64,000 nt of DNA from positions 33,090,294-33,154,293 of the forward strand of contig JARWKL010000004.1 of assembly GCA_029961685.1 (NCBI GenBank), in the 5' to 3' direction. The translations under genes were made by a program, and so were the position numbers. The DNA is from Aristolochia californica. Taxonomy: Eukaryota; Streptophyta; Magnoliopsida; Piperales; Aristolochiaceae. The notes under the pieces are model-generated. The model made no database searches, was not told where the DNA came from, and worked only from the letters and a program-made list of their open reading frames with translations. This document shows, one piece after another, positions 1 to 10,785 of this stretch (position 1 is the first letter of the stretch; every line of letters begins with the position of its first letter).

Positions 1-1343
1 TTACCACACAAATTTTTAAATTTGAATATCTCAATTCACCACCCTCTTGAGATGCCGCCTGGGCCAACTATTTGTATAAGAGCATGCTAAAAACTTAATT
101 GAACTCAAAATATCCTTCATTTTGAAAATGATAAATGACATTTCAAGATAAATTACTCCTTCCCGAAGGACAATCTGCCAACGTCCACCTTTATTTAATG
201 GATAAAATTATGGATAATGGAAGATAAGAATCAATTTCTTTCTTCAATCCATGGATTGAGACATTTGGCATGTGACCAAGAATGGTGCCTTGTAGCCCAA
301 AATCTAGGAAATGGCATCTCGATTGCTAAGGAATTTAGTGAGCTAACTAGGGAAGACAAAGAGTAACTCAAAACAAAATTCAAGTTATAAACCTCTTGTT
401 ATGTTCCTTAAGACCAAACTAGTTTAATAGGGTCTCCATATGTAAGACCTCCAAGGAAATTTGGGAAAAACTTGAGGTCACACATGAAAGAATCACTAGA
501 ATAAAAAACTTTAGAATCAATCTTTTGATAGCCCAATATGATGAATTCAAAATAAAACCAGGTGAGTCAATTGTTGAGATGAACTCAAGGTTCACTCATA
601 TAATAATTGAGTTGGGTATCTTAGGAGAAGAGATTTCCTTATATAGGCAGATTCTCGAGGCACTTCCAAGGTCATGTGACATGAGGTAGACAACCATTCG
701 TAAGAGTGCTAATTTTAGAACTCTAAGCTCGAAAGAGCTACTAGGAAGTCTTCTCACATATGAGATGGAACCAAAAGATGTAGAGGAAGAGCAACCTAAG
801 AAGAAGAAGATTGCTCTTAAGGCCAAAACTTGTGCTGAAAGTAGTCCTAGAGATGAGAGCTTAGATGACGTTAGTTTCATCACTAGAAATCTTCAAATAG
901 TCTATAAGAAGAAGAAAAACTTCAGTAAAGGCCAATTTAGAGCTCAAAATAAAATTTTTAAAAGAAATCTGATGTTTTTTTTAGTGTGGTAAACCATGAC
1001 GTAGAAGGAACAAATATCCTAATTTAGAAGAACCCCATCCTTAAGCAAAGATCCCAAGAATAGAAAAAAGAAAGTTTTAATCTCTACTTGGGATGCAATA
1101 GAGGAAGAGTCTAACCACTTGGAAGATGAAGAAAGTGACATTGGATCATGGATTTTAAAGACAATGATAACAACTCTACAACTTTTGAAGAGGCAAGTCA
1201 CTCATAATAAGAGCATGAATTTGAATTAATTTTGGAGAAATCCATTAATTGTCTAATTAAATACAAGGAAAAATGCAATGTTAATTTCACGAGATTGCAA
1301 AGCTCAAGGAAGAGCTAAATGTCTTGAAGGAGGCAAATGCAAG
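1..1343 (+). pseudogene. Copia-L gag remnant, 5' half
   Basis: This is a decayed Ty1/Copia gag (UBN2-type capsid region) that enters from the left edge. Readable pieces are EIWEKLEVTHE near 451-488, a stretch ending RQILEALPRS near 640-675, and the lysine-rich run EEEQPKKKKIALKAKT near 781-830 that typically follows this domain. Stops and frameshifts are frequent, so it is not translatable. Its 5' LTR is outside the window. The gag is cut at 1343 by cargo element P and resumes at 5282; the 5-bp TSD GCAAG marks the cut. The family call is good; exact ends are uncertain. Confidence 0.75.
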
Positions 1344-1693
1344 TGTTACTACCCATTTCGGATCAACCACCGGACAAATTCTTCCAGCGTGGGGAGGAAG
1401 GGATTGAGCCTTGAAGGAGGCTCGACCTTGGACCTCAAAGGGAGAATCCGACCTAGACCTCTGAGGGAGAATCTGAACTGACTACAACTAATTAATTCAA
1501 TGCTTACCTTCTCATTCATCTTACGCCCTTATATAGGGAATTAGTGAAAACATGCCAAAGGCCATAAGTTCTACAAATTACAAATAAACCCCTAATGTTC
1601 AACAAATTACAATTAAACCCCTAATGAATAGAAATTGCAAATAAACCCTAAATGAATAGAAATTGCAAATAAACCCCTAATAAATCCATAACA
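1344..1693 (-). repeat. 3' LTR of cargo element P, with adjoining polypurine tract
   Basis: This 350-bp LTR is nearly identical to 4927-5276. On the minus strand it follows the purine-rich AGGAGGGGAG of the polypurine tract (1694-1735). It shares its central part, including a segment starting CAATGCTTACCTTCTC, with the LTRs of cargo element Q, so P and Q belong to one family. Confidence 0.92.
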
Positions 1694-1829
1694 TTACTCC
1701 CCTCCTGGAGAACGAGCTTGTCCTCAAGCTCAATGTAGAATTGCCTGTTCGTACAAAAAATAGAGCAACCTAGCAGAGGAGCAAAATTTTTTTTTTTTTT
1801 TTTGGTAACTTCCTCGCTGCAATTCTCGC

Positions 1830-3059
1830 TTATGTCAGTATCATCCTCTGAACTTGCTCCCTAATCTCCTTCGTTAGCTTGTTGTAATGTTCCCACACAG
1901 CCTTAGCAATTCGATCCGCAATAGACCCAAGTGGGTAGTAGGCCACAAAGGACTTGTAGGCAGTCTTTAAGTTGTTTCCTGAAATTTTCTGGGAGCTATC
2001 ATGGTTTGCCACTTTGAATTTCAAATCATATGACGTATCCGCATGGTCAGAGAACTCAGATGCAGCGACATCCATGCCAATCACCATCTGGCCAGGATAT
2101 CCGGTTATGGCTCCATGAACAACACTATGGGCAAGAAGAGTACAGTAGATGTTGTCTGATGCATTAGTAAGAATTACACGGATCATGTAAGTTGGATCAA
2201 TATACTGCAGGTTTATTGTTGTCTTTTGACTTTTTGAGAAATGATCCTTGACTTTTTGAGACAGCCAGAGGCCAACATCAAGGAGTAAACAATTCCCTGA
2301 TGCATCTTTTGTATCCATATGACTCGTGCTGTGAGCAACATACTCCTGCCCAGAACTTTCTGTTAATTCAATGACAATATGCCCATTTTCTTTAATTCGC
2401 TGCTCGGCAAATTCAGAAAGTCCACCTTCCCCTTCTAAGTAAAATGGAGACTCTGGATTTAAGCAACAATCCATATGTCGGCTTGCCAAAGTAGCATTCA
2501 TAGCTATAAACCCACTGTGATGACCTAGAAGTTTCACAATTTTCCTCGTCCTTGCCTGTGCAGGAATGCTTCCAAGCTCACTTGCTGCACCATGGCTAAA
2601 ACCAGCCCCCTGGAACTGCACTCCTTCGAGCCACTTGCAAACTGGTAAAGATTCGTCCCCCAAACGTTCAACATATTGATTCTGCATGATCCATGTTAGC
2701 TCTATAATGGAAACTCGTTCAAGAACCAGGATGACAGTTTTAGCATTATCTGCATGCATCCACAGGAAGAAAAGTGGCATTATCTCCACTCCCAATAGAC
2801 ACTCCCAGCAGATTGTTCCTACCAAACCACCTTCTGGACAACTATAAAAGGGGAGGAGCTGCAGGTAGCCACCACCACACTCCAGTTGCTGGTCATGCTG
2901 GACAGAAAATTGAATATCACCACTGTGGTTCCCATAAATAAGCTGCTTTAGAACATGTGATTGAACACTCTGCCCTGCTTGTGTGGCTTGCAAAACACAC
3001 GTCAACATCTGATCCCTTGGTATTCGCATATGATCAACCCGTAGGATACCATTATCCAA
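1830..3059 (-). pseudogene. Chimeric cargo ORF of element P (ACX - CRT - X - PFK - enolase, 409 aa)
   Basis: This open frame of 409 codons fuses pieces of at least four plant proteins. Residues 1-44 match peroxisomal acyl-CoA oxidase 1 ([17 protein letters not shown]). Residues 47-70 match calreticulin ([20 protein letters not shown]). Residues 72-170 are a module also present in element Q that I cannot name with confidence. Residues 173-321 match the C-terminal half of plant ATP-dependent phosphofructokinase ([36 protein letters not shown]). Residues 324-409 match enolase ([20 protein letters not shown]). The donor genes are multi-exon in plants as far as I know, and the frame crosses the fragments without interruption, so the pieces probably came from spliced RNA. 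No piece is a complete enzyme. Whether a protein is made is unknown. Confidence 0.85.
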
Positions 3060-3083
3060 GGTATTGGACGCTCCATATCCAAA

Positions 3084-4178
3084 TTACATTCCCATATCAC
3101 AAATAGTACCACCTGGAAGGGAGGATTGCACAAGAAAACCATTCACTCCATGCTCCTGTCCATCGATGATTAGCTGAGCATAGAGAATATCATGTGTTGA
3201 AACTTTACCCATGCCACTGTGCTCATCAACAACTAAATATACCTTTCCCCAAAAAAATTTCAGCATCACATGAAGCACAAAGAAATACGGAACCTGCACA
3301 CTGGTCTCCTCAATTTAAAAATTGAAAAGCTTCCCATTCTCAAGTGGACAACGAATAGACTCACTGGTGCTGTGTACAGCAACAGAACAACCAAGCCAAG
3401 CCGAAATTCCAACAATAGTTTTATGCAATTCATAGTTAGGTGGAACACCAGAAGCCTTAGTCTTAGAAACAAAGACCTTCCGTCCAAGTTTGAGCTTCAA
3501 ATTGACTACCCAAACGAATTTTATCTCCCTGGAATCCAGAAAAGGAAACCGCCCCTCTGCAATTTGACAATTCACCTTCGCACAACTACTGTACGCATCC
3601 ACAGAAAAACAAACCCACCAAAAAAAAATTTCCCAACGTTCCCAGAAAATTAGTTTTACAGATTCTAGCACCCCAAAAATTTGATCTCGATTGGCATAGA
3701 CCCAAGCCGAAATTCCCGCATTTGGGATCTGGTTCGTGGCTTCTCGAAACAGAGAGCTTTCGTTCTCAGTTTCCGAGCAGCGTTGCTGTTGCTCAGCACC
3801 TTGGAGGCCCTTCAACAGCAGGGAACCACGGATTTTAACATAAAATAGATGGCGCTTCAAAATCTTACCCCAAATTTCGTTGGATATGGTTCCCCGCTGT
3901 GCTTCTGAGGGCAAGGGTGAGGTTGAGGATGAGAATCCGGAAGCCAAAGCCCACCGGATTTGTTTCCGATGGCGCCGACGGAGCCTCCTCCGTGTCCGGT
4001 GGCGAAAGGCAAACCTGCGCTGATGTGGCGAATATGGCAGCCGCTCGTTGGCCCGTTTCGGCGGAATTTGTGCCCCATAAAGTTCCAATTCAGCCAGTGT
4101 CGTGGTTTTCTTCATCGGTGGAAGATGTATGGCTTCGTGGGAGACAGGGGAGGGGAAAAACCCTTCCGATGTGCACAA
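3084..4178 (-). pseudogene. Leader and acyl-CoA oxidase start of element P cargo
   Basis: This region runs between the gag-like leader and the 409-aa chimeric frame and is now broken. The part near 3084-3226 continues the acyl-CoA oxidase homology upstream (STHDILYAQLI, GQEHGVNGFLVQ) and is separated from the 409-aa frame by a stop at about 3084. Upstream lies the sequence MLKFFWGKVYLVVDEHS, matched in element Q (MLKFFWGRVYFSVDEHS) and more loosely in element K (MLKLFFEGLCFFVDDHS). The rest (about 3315-4178) parallels residues 110-325 of the intact Q frame. It was therefore probably one long frame in the ancestor. Confidence 0.7.
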
Positions 4179-4822
4179 TTTGGGGTTGCCGCTGTCTGAT
4201 GTCTGGGTCGAAATAGGCGCCAGAATATATTCCTTTTGCAGATCGGGATGGTGATCAGCTCGCCATGACTCATTTGGTGTGCTTCCAGATTTAAGGTCTC
4301 CCCCGATCTGACCAACGCCAACGATGTCGTAGCCGAAAACCTCTCTGATTTTCCCAAATCGTCGTCGTTGTTCGGCTTTGAAATTCCGTGTGTGGAAATT
4401 TTAATTTGTCGTGACGCAAAGCCTCTCTGCCCATCTGATATTGATCCCAAATCCTCTGTAGAGGCTTCGGGTGCTCGACGGGACAAAGTGGTAACCTGGT
4501 CACCCGATTTCCCATCGGTGATAACTTCTCCGGCGAAGGCCTCTCGATACTCTGTTGTTAGCCAATACTTCACCCATGCATCACGCCATTTCTGTATCTC
4601 TTCCACTGCAAAGCCATCTGCAGCCATTTCACGGACTTGTCTGTGCATCGCCAAACATGGGTCCTCGTGGCCCATCGTGACGGGGGGGAAACGGTGGTGC
4701 TCGGCCAGAAGAGTGGAACTGCCCGGCGGCGTTTGACCACGACCCATTTCCTCATCCAGTAGCCTTTTGATCCGCTGTAACATCTCCTTCAAGGCGTACA
4801 TGTTCGTCTTGATTTCCTCCAT
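4112..4822 (-). pseudogene. Gag-like leader ORF of element P (236 aa)
   Basis: This frame starts MEEIKTNMYALKEMLQRI, a helical N-terminus like the Gypsy gag starts in this window, then carries HEDPCLAMHRQVREMAADG and EIQKWRDAWVKYWLTTEYREAF, which recur in element Q. Upstream, across one stop codon, the same frame reads through the PBS (LVSER) to a methionine inside the right LTR. I do not recognise a defined domain in the shared tryptophan-rich segment. It could be diverged gag or older captured host sequence. Confidence 0.6.
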
Positions 4823-4911
4823 GGCCTGCTACTGTTTCTCCATAACTGAATGCTGTCCCACCAATTGTCGACGCAAATCCTCCCAGGAAAAAGAATCGCC
4901 ACGGTTGGTCC

Positions 4912-5276
4912 GCTCTGATACCAAGGTGTTACTACCCATTTCGGATCAACCACCGGACAAATTCTTCCAGCGTGGGGAGGAAGGGATTGAGCCTTGAAGG
5001 AGGCTCGACCTTGGACCTCAAAGGGAGAATCCGACCTAGACCTCTGAGGGAATATCTGAACTGACTACAACTAATTAATTCAATGCTTACCTTCTCATTC
5101 ATCTTACGCCCTTATATAGGGAATTAGTGAAAACATGCCAAAGGCCATAAGTTATACAAATTACAAATAAACCCCTAATGTTCAACAAATTACAATTAAA
5201 CCCCTAATGAATAGAAATTGCAAATAAACCCCAAATGAATAGAAATTGCAAATAAACCCCTAATGAATCCATAACA
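4912..5276 (-). repeat. 5' LTR and primer binding site of cargo element P
   Basis: The LTR occupies 4927-5276. Just inside it, GCTCTGATACCA on the plus strand (4912-4923) is the complement of TGGTATCAGAGC, the standard initiator tRNA-Met PBS, which fixes the element's orientation as minus. The near identity of this LTR to 1344-1693 indicates a fairly recent insertion. Confidence 0.92.
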
Positions 5277-5281
5277 GCAAG

Positions 5282-5655
5282 CCACATAACTAATGACTTA
5301 AGACAAAGTAGATTGATAGACAAACTATCAAGTGATAGACTTTATTTTGAGAAGAAGAGTTTGGTTTAGAATAACAAGTCAGACTTCTATCTCTCAAATC
5401 CACACCCAAGAGAAAAGTTGGGAATAACAAAACAAAAAAAAATAATACGTTTTCTCCCATTCCTCACATTAGATGCCACTATTGCAATGAGTTGGATTAC
5501 TATGCCCACATGTGCAAAGTTAAGAATGAAAATGACATCAAACAAACTTAGGTACTCAAATCAATCGAAAAGGTTGTGGTAACCCAAAATAACTTGGGAA
5601 AAAAAACTGGGAAGCCCAAATCACCTAACACCTCAAATACCATCCCAAAAGGAAC
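5282..5655 (+). pseudogene. Copia-L gag remnant, 3' part with decayed zinc knuckle
   Basis: The gag resumes after element P. A degenerate nucleocapsid knuckle is readable near 5468-5520 (RCHYCNELDYYAHMC), in which the usual Gly-His pair is changed to Asp-Tyr. The lysine-rich tail continues to about 5655, where the reading passes directly into reverse transcriptase with no protease or integrase between. That absence marks a deletion or a chimeric join. Confidence 0.65.
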
Positions 5656-6983
5656 CAAAGGATATACTCAGGGCTATGGAATTGATTATGAAGAAACCTT
5701 CTCTCTAGTGGTAAAAATGAACTCAGTACGTATATTATTATCTCTGGTAGCCAATTCATCATGGCCGATATATCAACTTGATGTGAAAAATGCATTTCTT
5801 AATGGTGATATTAAAGAAGAAATTTATATGAAACAACCACCTGGGTATGTGGTTGAGGGGGAGTTAGTATGCCACCTAAAAAAATATTTATATGGTCTAA
5901 AGCAGTCCCTTCGGGCATGGTTTGATAAACTTAGTCAAGCCCTCATACGGGTTGACTTTTACAGATGCTCTGGATATCACTCAGTATTTATTGAAAATAC
6001 ACTGAGAAGTAAGGTGATTTTGGCTGTATATGTTGATGATATTATTTTAACTGGTAGTGATTCCGAGGGCATCTAGAAAACAAAGGAAAAAATATGTGCT
6101 GAATTCAAGATGAAGGATATTGGACTACTCAAATTGTTTTTGGGTATTGAAGTATTACAATCTAGACATGGGATTGTGCTATCCGAAAGGAAGTATACCC
6201 TTGATCAACTAGAGGAGATAGGAATGATGGGATGCAAACCAATAGACACTCTTATGGACTCAAATACAAAATTATGTGGAGGCACCAGAGAAGATGTAGA
6301 TATTGGGAAATATCAAAGACTAGTGGGAAGACTTATTTACCAGTGTGTAACAAGGCCGGATATTTCATATGCAGTAAGTGTGGTAATTCAATACATGCAC
6401 AAGCCACAATTTAGTCATTGGCAAGCACTTGAAAGGATACTACGATATCTGAAAGGAGCTCCAAGAAGAGGGCTTATCTATAAATACCATGGTCACTTCA
6501 ACATCGAAGGATTCTCAGATGTAGACTGGCCGGATCCCCGGATGATAGAAAATCTACTTGGGAATTTTGTACTATGGTTGGAGGGAATTTGGTTACATGA
6601 AAAAGCAATAAGCAAAATGTAGTAGCACGATGTAGTGCAAAAGCAGAATACAGAGCTATGGCACACACTGTTAGTGAACTCCTATGGATAAGATCTCTTC
6701 GCACTGAATTGAGATTCTACAAAGAAACTCCGATAGATCTATATTGTGATAATCAAGTAGCAATACACATTACATCGAATCCAGTCTTTCATGAAAGAAC
6801 AAAGTATATTGAAGTGGACTACTATTTTATACGAGAAAAGTTCTAAGCAGGTTTCTTATCTCTAAAGCATATATCATCACAAAGTCAAGTTGCAGATATT
6901 CTCACCAAGCCGGTCACTCACAAGAATATGTCTACCATATGCAGTAAGATGGGCATTTATGATGTCTTCTCGCCTTCAGCTTG
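5656..6983 (+). pseudogene. Copia-L reverse transcriptase and RNase H
   Basis: This is a recent-looking but broken Copia pol end. Reverse transcriptase is read at 5656-6076 (QLDVKNAFLNGDIKEEIYM, KKYLYGLKQS, and the catalytic YVDD in AVYVDDIILTG), with a stop at about 6075. It continues through 6110-6622 (TRPDISYAVSVV, LERILRYLKGAPRRGL). RNase H follows out of frame (AEYRAMAHTVSELLWI, DLYCDNQVAIHI, HERTKYIEVDYYFIR) to about 6850. A tail near 6890-6980 (QVADILTKPV) leads to the polypurine tract TTGAGGGGGAG at 6981-6991. Confidence 0.88.
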
Positions 6984-6991
6984 AGGGGGAG

Positions 6992-7450
6992 TGTTACAAT
7001 GTGGGACCCACCATGGCGCTCGAGCTGGCGGGACCCACCATGAGGATGTGGGACACCAAGAAGAGTCCTCACCCAAGCCAGCACAAGTTAAGGAGTTAAG
7101 AAGCACAAGCTTAATTGAGTTAGAAGACTTGAAGATCAAGTGGGACCGACAAATATCTCACGAGCTGGCAACCTTATCAAGATAAGCTAGAAGATCATGA
7201 GGGACCCACAAGGATAAGGCCACGACCTGGCCCCCTCCCTTATATTCAAATGATTGAATAAAGAGTTCTAGCTCAACTCATATTAGTCTTCTAGTAGATT
7301 GTTTTAAATAGACTTATCTTAGAGAGTTAGAGTTGGAATGTAATTAGGAGATTGAAAGGCTAATTGTATAAGGACTCTATCTCTTCCTCTACTAAAAATA
7401 GAGGTGTTGTAATTCAGAATTAATAAAGCTACACATCTCCTTCTTGAGTT

Positions 7451-7487
<37 letters not shown>

Positions 7488-7612
7488 TTGGCGCCACCTC
7501 TCTTTTCTCTTTTTTTTTCTTCTCTCTACACAAGAGCTCTTCTTCCCTTTTATTAGTTTTCTTTCCTCTTTCTCTTGCTCAGAATTATGGAAAAGGGATC
7601 CTGAATTCAACA
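6992..7612 (+). repeat. 3' LTR of Copia-L
   Basis: The LTR begins TGTTACAATGTGGGACCC immediately after the polypurine tract and ends GAATTCAACA. The ends are confirmed by a second copy in reverse orientation split between 42137-42765 and 61240-61657 (Copia-F). It holds a (CT)n microsatellite at about 7452-7485. The 5' LTR of Copia-L is outside the window, so a TSD cannot be tested. Confidence 0.88.
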
Positions 7613-7746
7613 ATACTGGTTTAACAATTGATGCATATGGTCCCATTAGTGACAAGGCTGGAGGTATTGTTGAGATGGCTGGCATGAGTCACAGGATACA
7701 CGAAATAACTGATGCCCTTGAGGCCGCTAGAACCACTACTGCTACT
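7613..7746 (+). pseudogene. Vacuolar H+-pyrophosphatase exon scrap
   Basis: Forty-odd codons read in frame as the conserved core of plant type I vacuolar proton pyrophosphatase: [20 protein letters not shown] followed by [14 protein letters not shown]. In intact enzymes this segment lies next to a pyrophosphate-binding loop. Nothing else of the gene is present. The scrap sits exactly between the end of the Copia-L 3' LTR and the truncated end of Copia-A, so it looks like filler DNA at a repair junction rather than part of a gene. Confidence 0.8.
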
Positions 7747-8830
7747 ATTCACATATTCTTCTTGTCACAATTTCAAGACATCAATGTCCTTAGTAATCCT
7801 CATCCCAAGGATTTTTTTTGCAGCACCCAAATCCTTCATTGCAAACTTCTTGGACAACTCCCATTTCAAGTTATCTATTTCCTGTTTTCTAGCACCTACT
7901 ATCAGCATGTCAACAACATATGGTAGTAGAATAATGTAGGACTCGTCAAACTTCTTCATATAACAGTAATGATCAGCCTGGCACCTCAAGAAAAAATTAC
8001 TACTTATAAAAGTTTCAAACTTCTTATACCACGATCTTGGAGTTTGTTTAAGATCATACAAGCTCATTTGAACTTTGGACACCATTTTCTCCTTTCCTTG
8101 TACTTTGAAACCCTGTGGCTGCATCATGTAAATTTCTTCCTCCAAATCTCCATGAAGAAAGGTTGTCTTTACATCCAACTATTGTAAGTGCATGTCTTCA
8201 TTTGCCACTAGTCCAAGCACTCACTATTGGAGAGAAAATCTCAGGGTAGTCAATGCCTTCTTTTTGTTGAAAACATTTTACCACCAGTCTTGCCTTGTAC
8301 TGCTTGGGGTCATCATGTTCGTATTTTTTTTGGTACACCCATTTATTCTGCAAGGCCTTCTTCCCTTTTGGTAACTCAATCAACTGCCTTGTCTGATTGG
8401 ATAACTGTGAATCCATCTAGTCCTTCATGGCCAACTCCAACTTGGTTGATTCATCAACTTACACAACTTCCTCATAACTCTCTGGTTCACCTTTATCAGT
8501 CAATAAAAAATAATTCAGTGCACGAGGAGTACTGCTATGGTGGTATTCCAGTTTTGGTAGATCTCTCGAGTTCAGTCATAGGAATATTTTGATTTACTTT
8601 TGGGGATATGTTCTCTTGATCTTCCAAAGAAATATTCTCTCTCTCAATAGCTGGAAGATCTCTCAACTGAATCACTTCAGACTTCTTGGATTCATCACTT
8701 GTGCTCTTAGATTCTGTTATCAACCAGTCTTTATAAATGGAACCTTCATTGAAGATCACGTCCTTGCTTCTGATAGCCTTACAACTTTGGTCATCCCAAA
8801 AGCGATAACACAACTCTGTACCACCATAGC
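7747..8830 (-). pseudogene. Copia-A reverse transcriptase, 3'-truncated
   Basis: On the minus strand this reads NKWVYQKKYEHDDPKQYKA (about 8340-8300), then DVKTTFLHGDLEEEIYMMQP, LYDLKQTPRSWYKKF and a modified catalytic region (YVVDMLIVG in place of YVDDMLIVG), and stops at KDIDVLKL near 7765. Reverse transcriptase C-terminus, RNase H and 3' LTR are missing because the element is cut at 7746. Upstream (8535-8813) is the variable connection region. Copia-A is closely related to Copia-C, as their motifs match throughout. Confidence 0.85.
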
Positions 8831-9980
8831 CAATAAAGAAACATATCTTAGAGTTAGGATCAAGTTTATTTCTAGTAGCATAATCAATATGAATATAAGA
8901 AACATAAAAAAATCTTCCAAGAAAGAAAAGTTTACCTCTTTTCCGCTCTAGACCTCTTCTAGTATTTTACAGTTCAATGGTGTTGAGGGACCTTCGTTGA
9001 TCAAATAGGCAGAAGTGCTAATAGCCTCAGACTAGAACATGTTTGGCAATCCCGCATGTAATCTCATGCTCCTTGCATGCTCGTTAAAAGTTTTGTTCAT
9101 CCTCTCAACCACACCATTTGTTGAGGTTTTCCCAGAATGGTCTTCTTCATCTTGATTCCATTATCATCACAATACAACTTGAAATCATATTCTGTGTATT
9201 CTCTACCATTATCTGGCTATAGGTACTTCACCTTCAAATCTTCTCATTCTCAATCATTGCTCTCCATCTCTTGAAGGTATCAAAGACATGAGTTTAATGT
9301 TTTGGGAAATAAACCCTTATTTTTCTGCTTACATCATCAATAAATGTCATATAGTAGTTAGAACCACCACGGGAAGTAACAGTTGAAGGCCCCCACACAT
9401 TAGTGTGAACCAACTCCAACTTTGTTGTCTTTTGTTCCTTTTTGGCCTTATAAAAGCTAACCCTTTTATGCTTGCCAAGAATACAACCTTCACACATACT
9501 GTTGTTTACAATTTTCAACCCTGCTAGCTTCCCTTGGGATTGAAGCACTTTCATTCCCTTCTCACTCTTGTGATTGAGCCTATAATGCCACAAGTCAGAA
9601 TCTGAAACAACATCAGCAACTACAACCATGGATCCCTTTGTGACTTTCCAGGGAGCATCATTAAAACTCCCAATATGACCTTCATCATCAAGTTGCCCTA
9701 CTGAGATCATATTACACATAAATTTTGTTACATGTCCCACCTTTAGAATTTTCACACTTTCCCATTTAACATCCTCAAACTAACATTACCACTATTGACA
9801 ATATCCAAAGGTTCTCCATCAGCAAGATACACCTTCCCATGATCTCCAACAACATAATTCTCCATGATCTCAGGATGTGTGTTGGTATGAAAAGAAGCTC
9901 CTGAATCTCATACCCAAGGGTCAATAGGGCTATCAATCGGCAAGAGAAAAACTTCTTGTACCTCTTTAGTCACCGAATTT
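8831..9980 (-). pseudogene. Copia-A integrase and protease remnant
   Basis: The GAG-pre-integrase zinc region and start of the integrase core are read at 9294-9755 (LWHYRLNHKSEKGM, CEGCILGKHKRVSF, LELVHTNVWGPS, YYMTFIDDVSRK). The rest of the core (8831-9290) is frameshifted. The protease lies at about 9756-9950, recognisable mainly from the repeat of the Copia-C reading; the tail WVxDSGASFHT near 9890-9915 carries a stop just before the catalytic DSGA. Confidence 0.75.
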
Positions 9981-10780
9981 TCAGCATCATTTTTCCTTTC
10001 CTCCTTCTTTGGTGTTATGCAGTTCTTCTTTATGTGAGCAGACTTGTTACAATTCTAGCATTCCACATTCCTTTCGAATCTTGACTTGCTTATACCATTC
10101 CTTGACTTCCCTCTACCATTGCCCTTGTTGGAATTGCTCTCGAAGTTCCTGCCCCTAGTATCGACACTTAGGCTGAATTAAATGTCAACGATTCTCTGGA
10201 GTCTTTTCTATGAACTTCGTCCATGAGAATGGTATCCCAAACATCATTAAAGATCAACTTCTCGTTGCCTAAAGAGTTGCTGACCGCATCCCTTATAGGC
10301 TCCAAACAATTTGGTAGAGATGCCAAAAGAATTAAAGCACGAACCTCATCATCAAATTTAATTTGAACAGATGGCAATTGATTGAAATTCGTGCTAAAAT
10401 CATTAAAATGTGATGCAATTGATGTATTTTCTGTCATATTTAAATTTAAGAGGTTTTTTCATGAGATGTACCTTATTATTTGCAGAAGGCTTCTCATACA
10501 TGTCGGAATGAATCTTCATCATCCCCGCTGTGGTTTTCTCCAACGCTACATTGTGCGCAACGTTCTTCAATAGTGGTAACCGGACTACTCCCAACACTTG
10601 TCTATTGAGGAGATTCCACTCATCATCTTTCATACCTTATGATTTTATATCCACAACTGGTGCATGCAACTTTTTACTATACAAAAAATCTTTGATTTGC
10701 ATCTTTGAGAATGCAAAATCCATTCCATAAAACCCTTAGATCCCTAGTGCCGATCCTTCTCTTTGCTCTCAATCACAAAC
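9981..10780 (-). pseudogene. Copia-A gag
   Basis: Gag pieces run right to left: the N-terminal part at 10403-10633 (KDDEWNLLNRQVLGVVRL, MMKIHSDMYEKPSANNKVHL), the middle at 10168-10437 (FNDFSTNFNQL, IKFDDEVRALILLASLP), and a knuckle region near 10010-10080 with lost cysteines. The start codon seen in Copia-C (28531) is destroyed here. A TRIM dimer lies just upstream, between the start of gag and the PBS. Confidence 0.8.
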
Positions 10781-10785
10781 CAAAG

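Larger units (their letters stand above)
1344..5276 (-). mobile_element. Cargo element P: non-autonomous LTR retrotransposon carrying host gene pieces
   Basis: This complete 3.9-kb element has two 350-bp LTRs (1344-1693 and 4927-5276) that begin TGTTACTACC and end CCATAACA, flanked by the perfect TSD GCAAG (1339-1343 and 5277-5281). It reads on the minus strand: the PBS complement to initiator tRNA-Met is at 4912-4923 beside the right LTR, and the polypurine tract is at 1694-1735 beside the left LTR. No protease, integrase or reverse transcriptase is present. The interior is a gag-like leader followed by fused fragments of acyl-CoA oxidase, calreticulin, an unidentified protein, phosphofructokinase and enolase. 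The retained tail ELEDKLVLQEG before the left LTR matches the end of the chromodomain Gypsy polyproteins in this window, which points to parentage. Confidence 0.92.

Noticed and set aside
3266..3653. Plus-strand ORF within element P (127 codons)
   Set aside because: It is a shadow of the minus-strand leader that aligns with element Q.
4912..4923. tRNA gene fragments at the many TGGTATCAGAGC sites
   Set aside because: These are 12-base primer binding sites next to LTR ends; no cloverleaf-length sequence surrounds them.
7452..7485. CRISPR-like or regulatory array
   Set aside because: It is a simple CT dinucleotide microsatellite without spacers.
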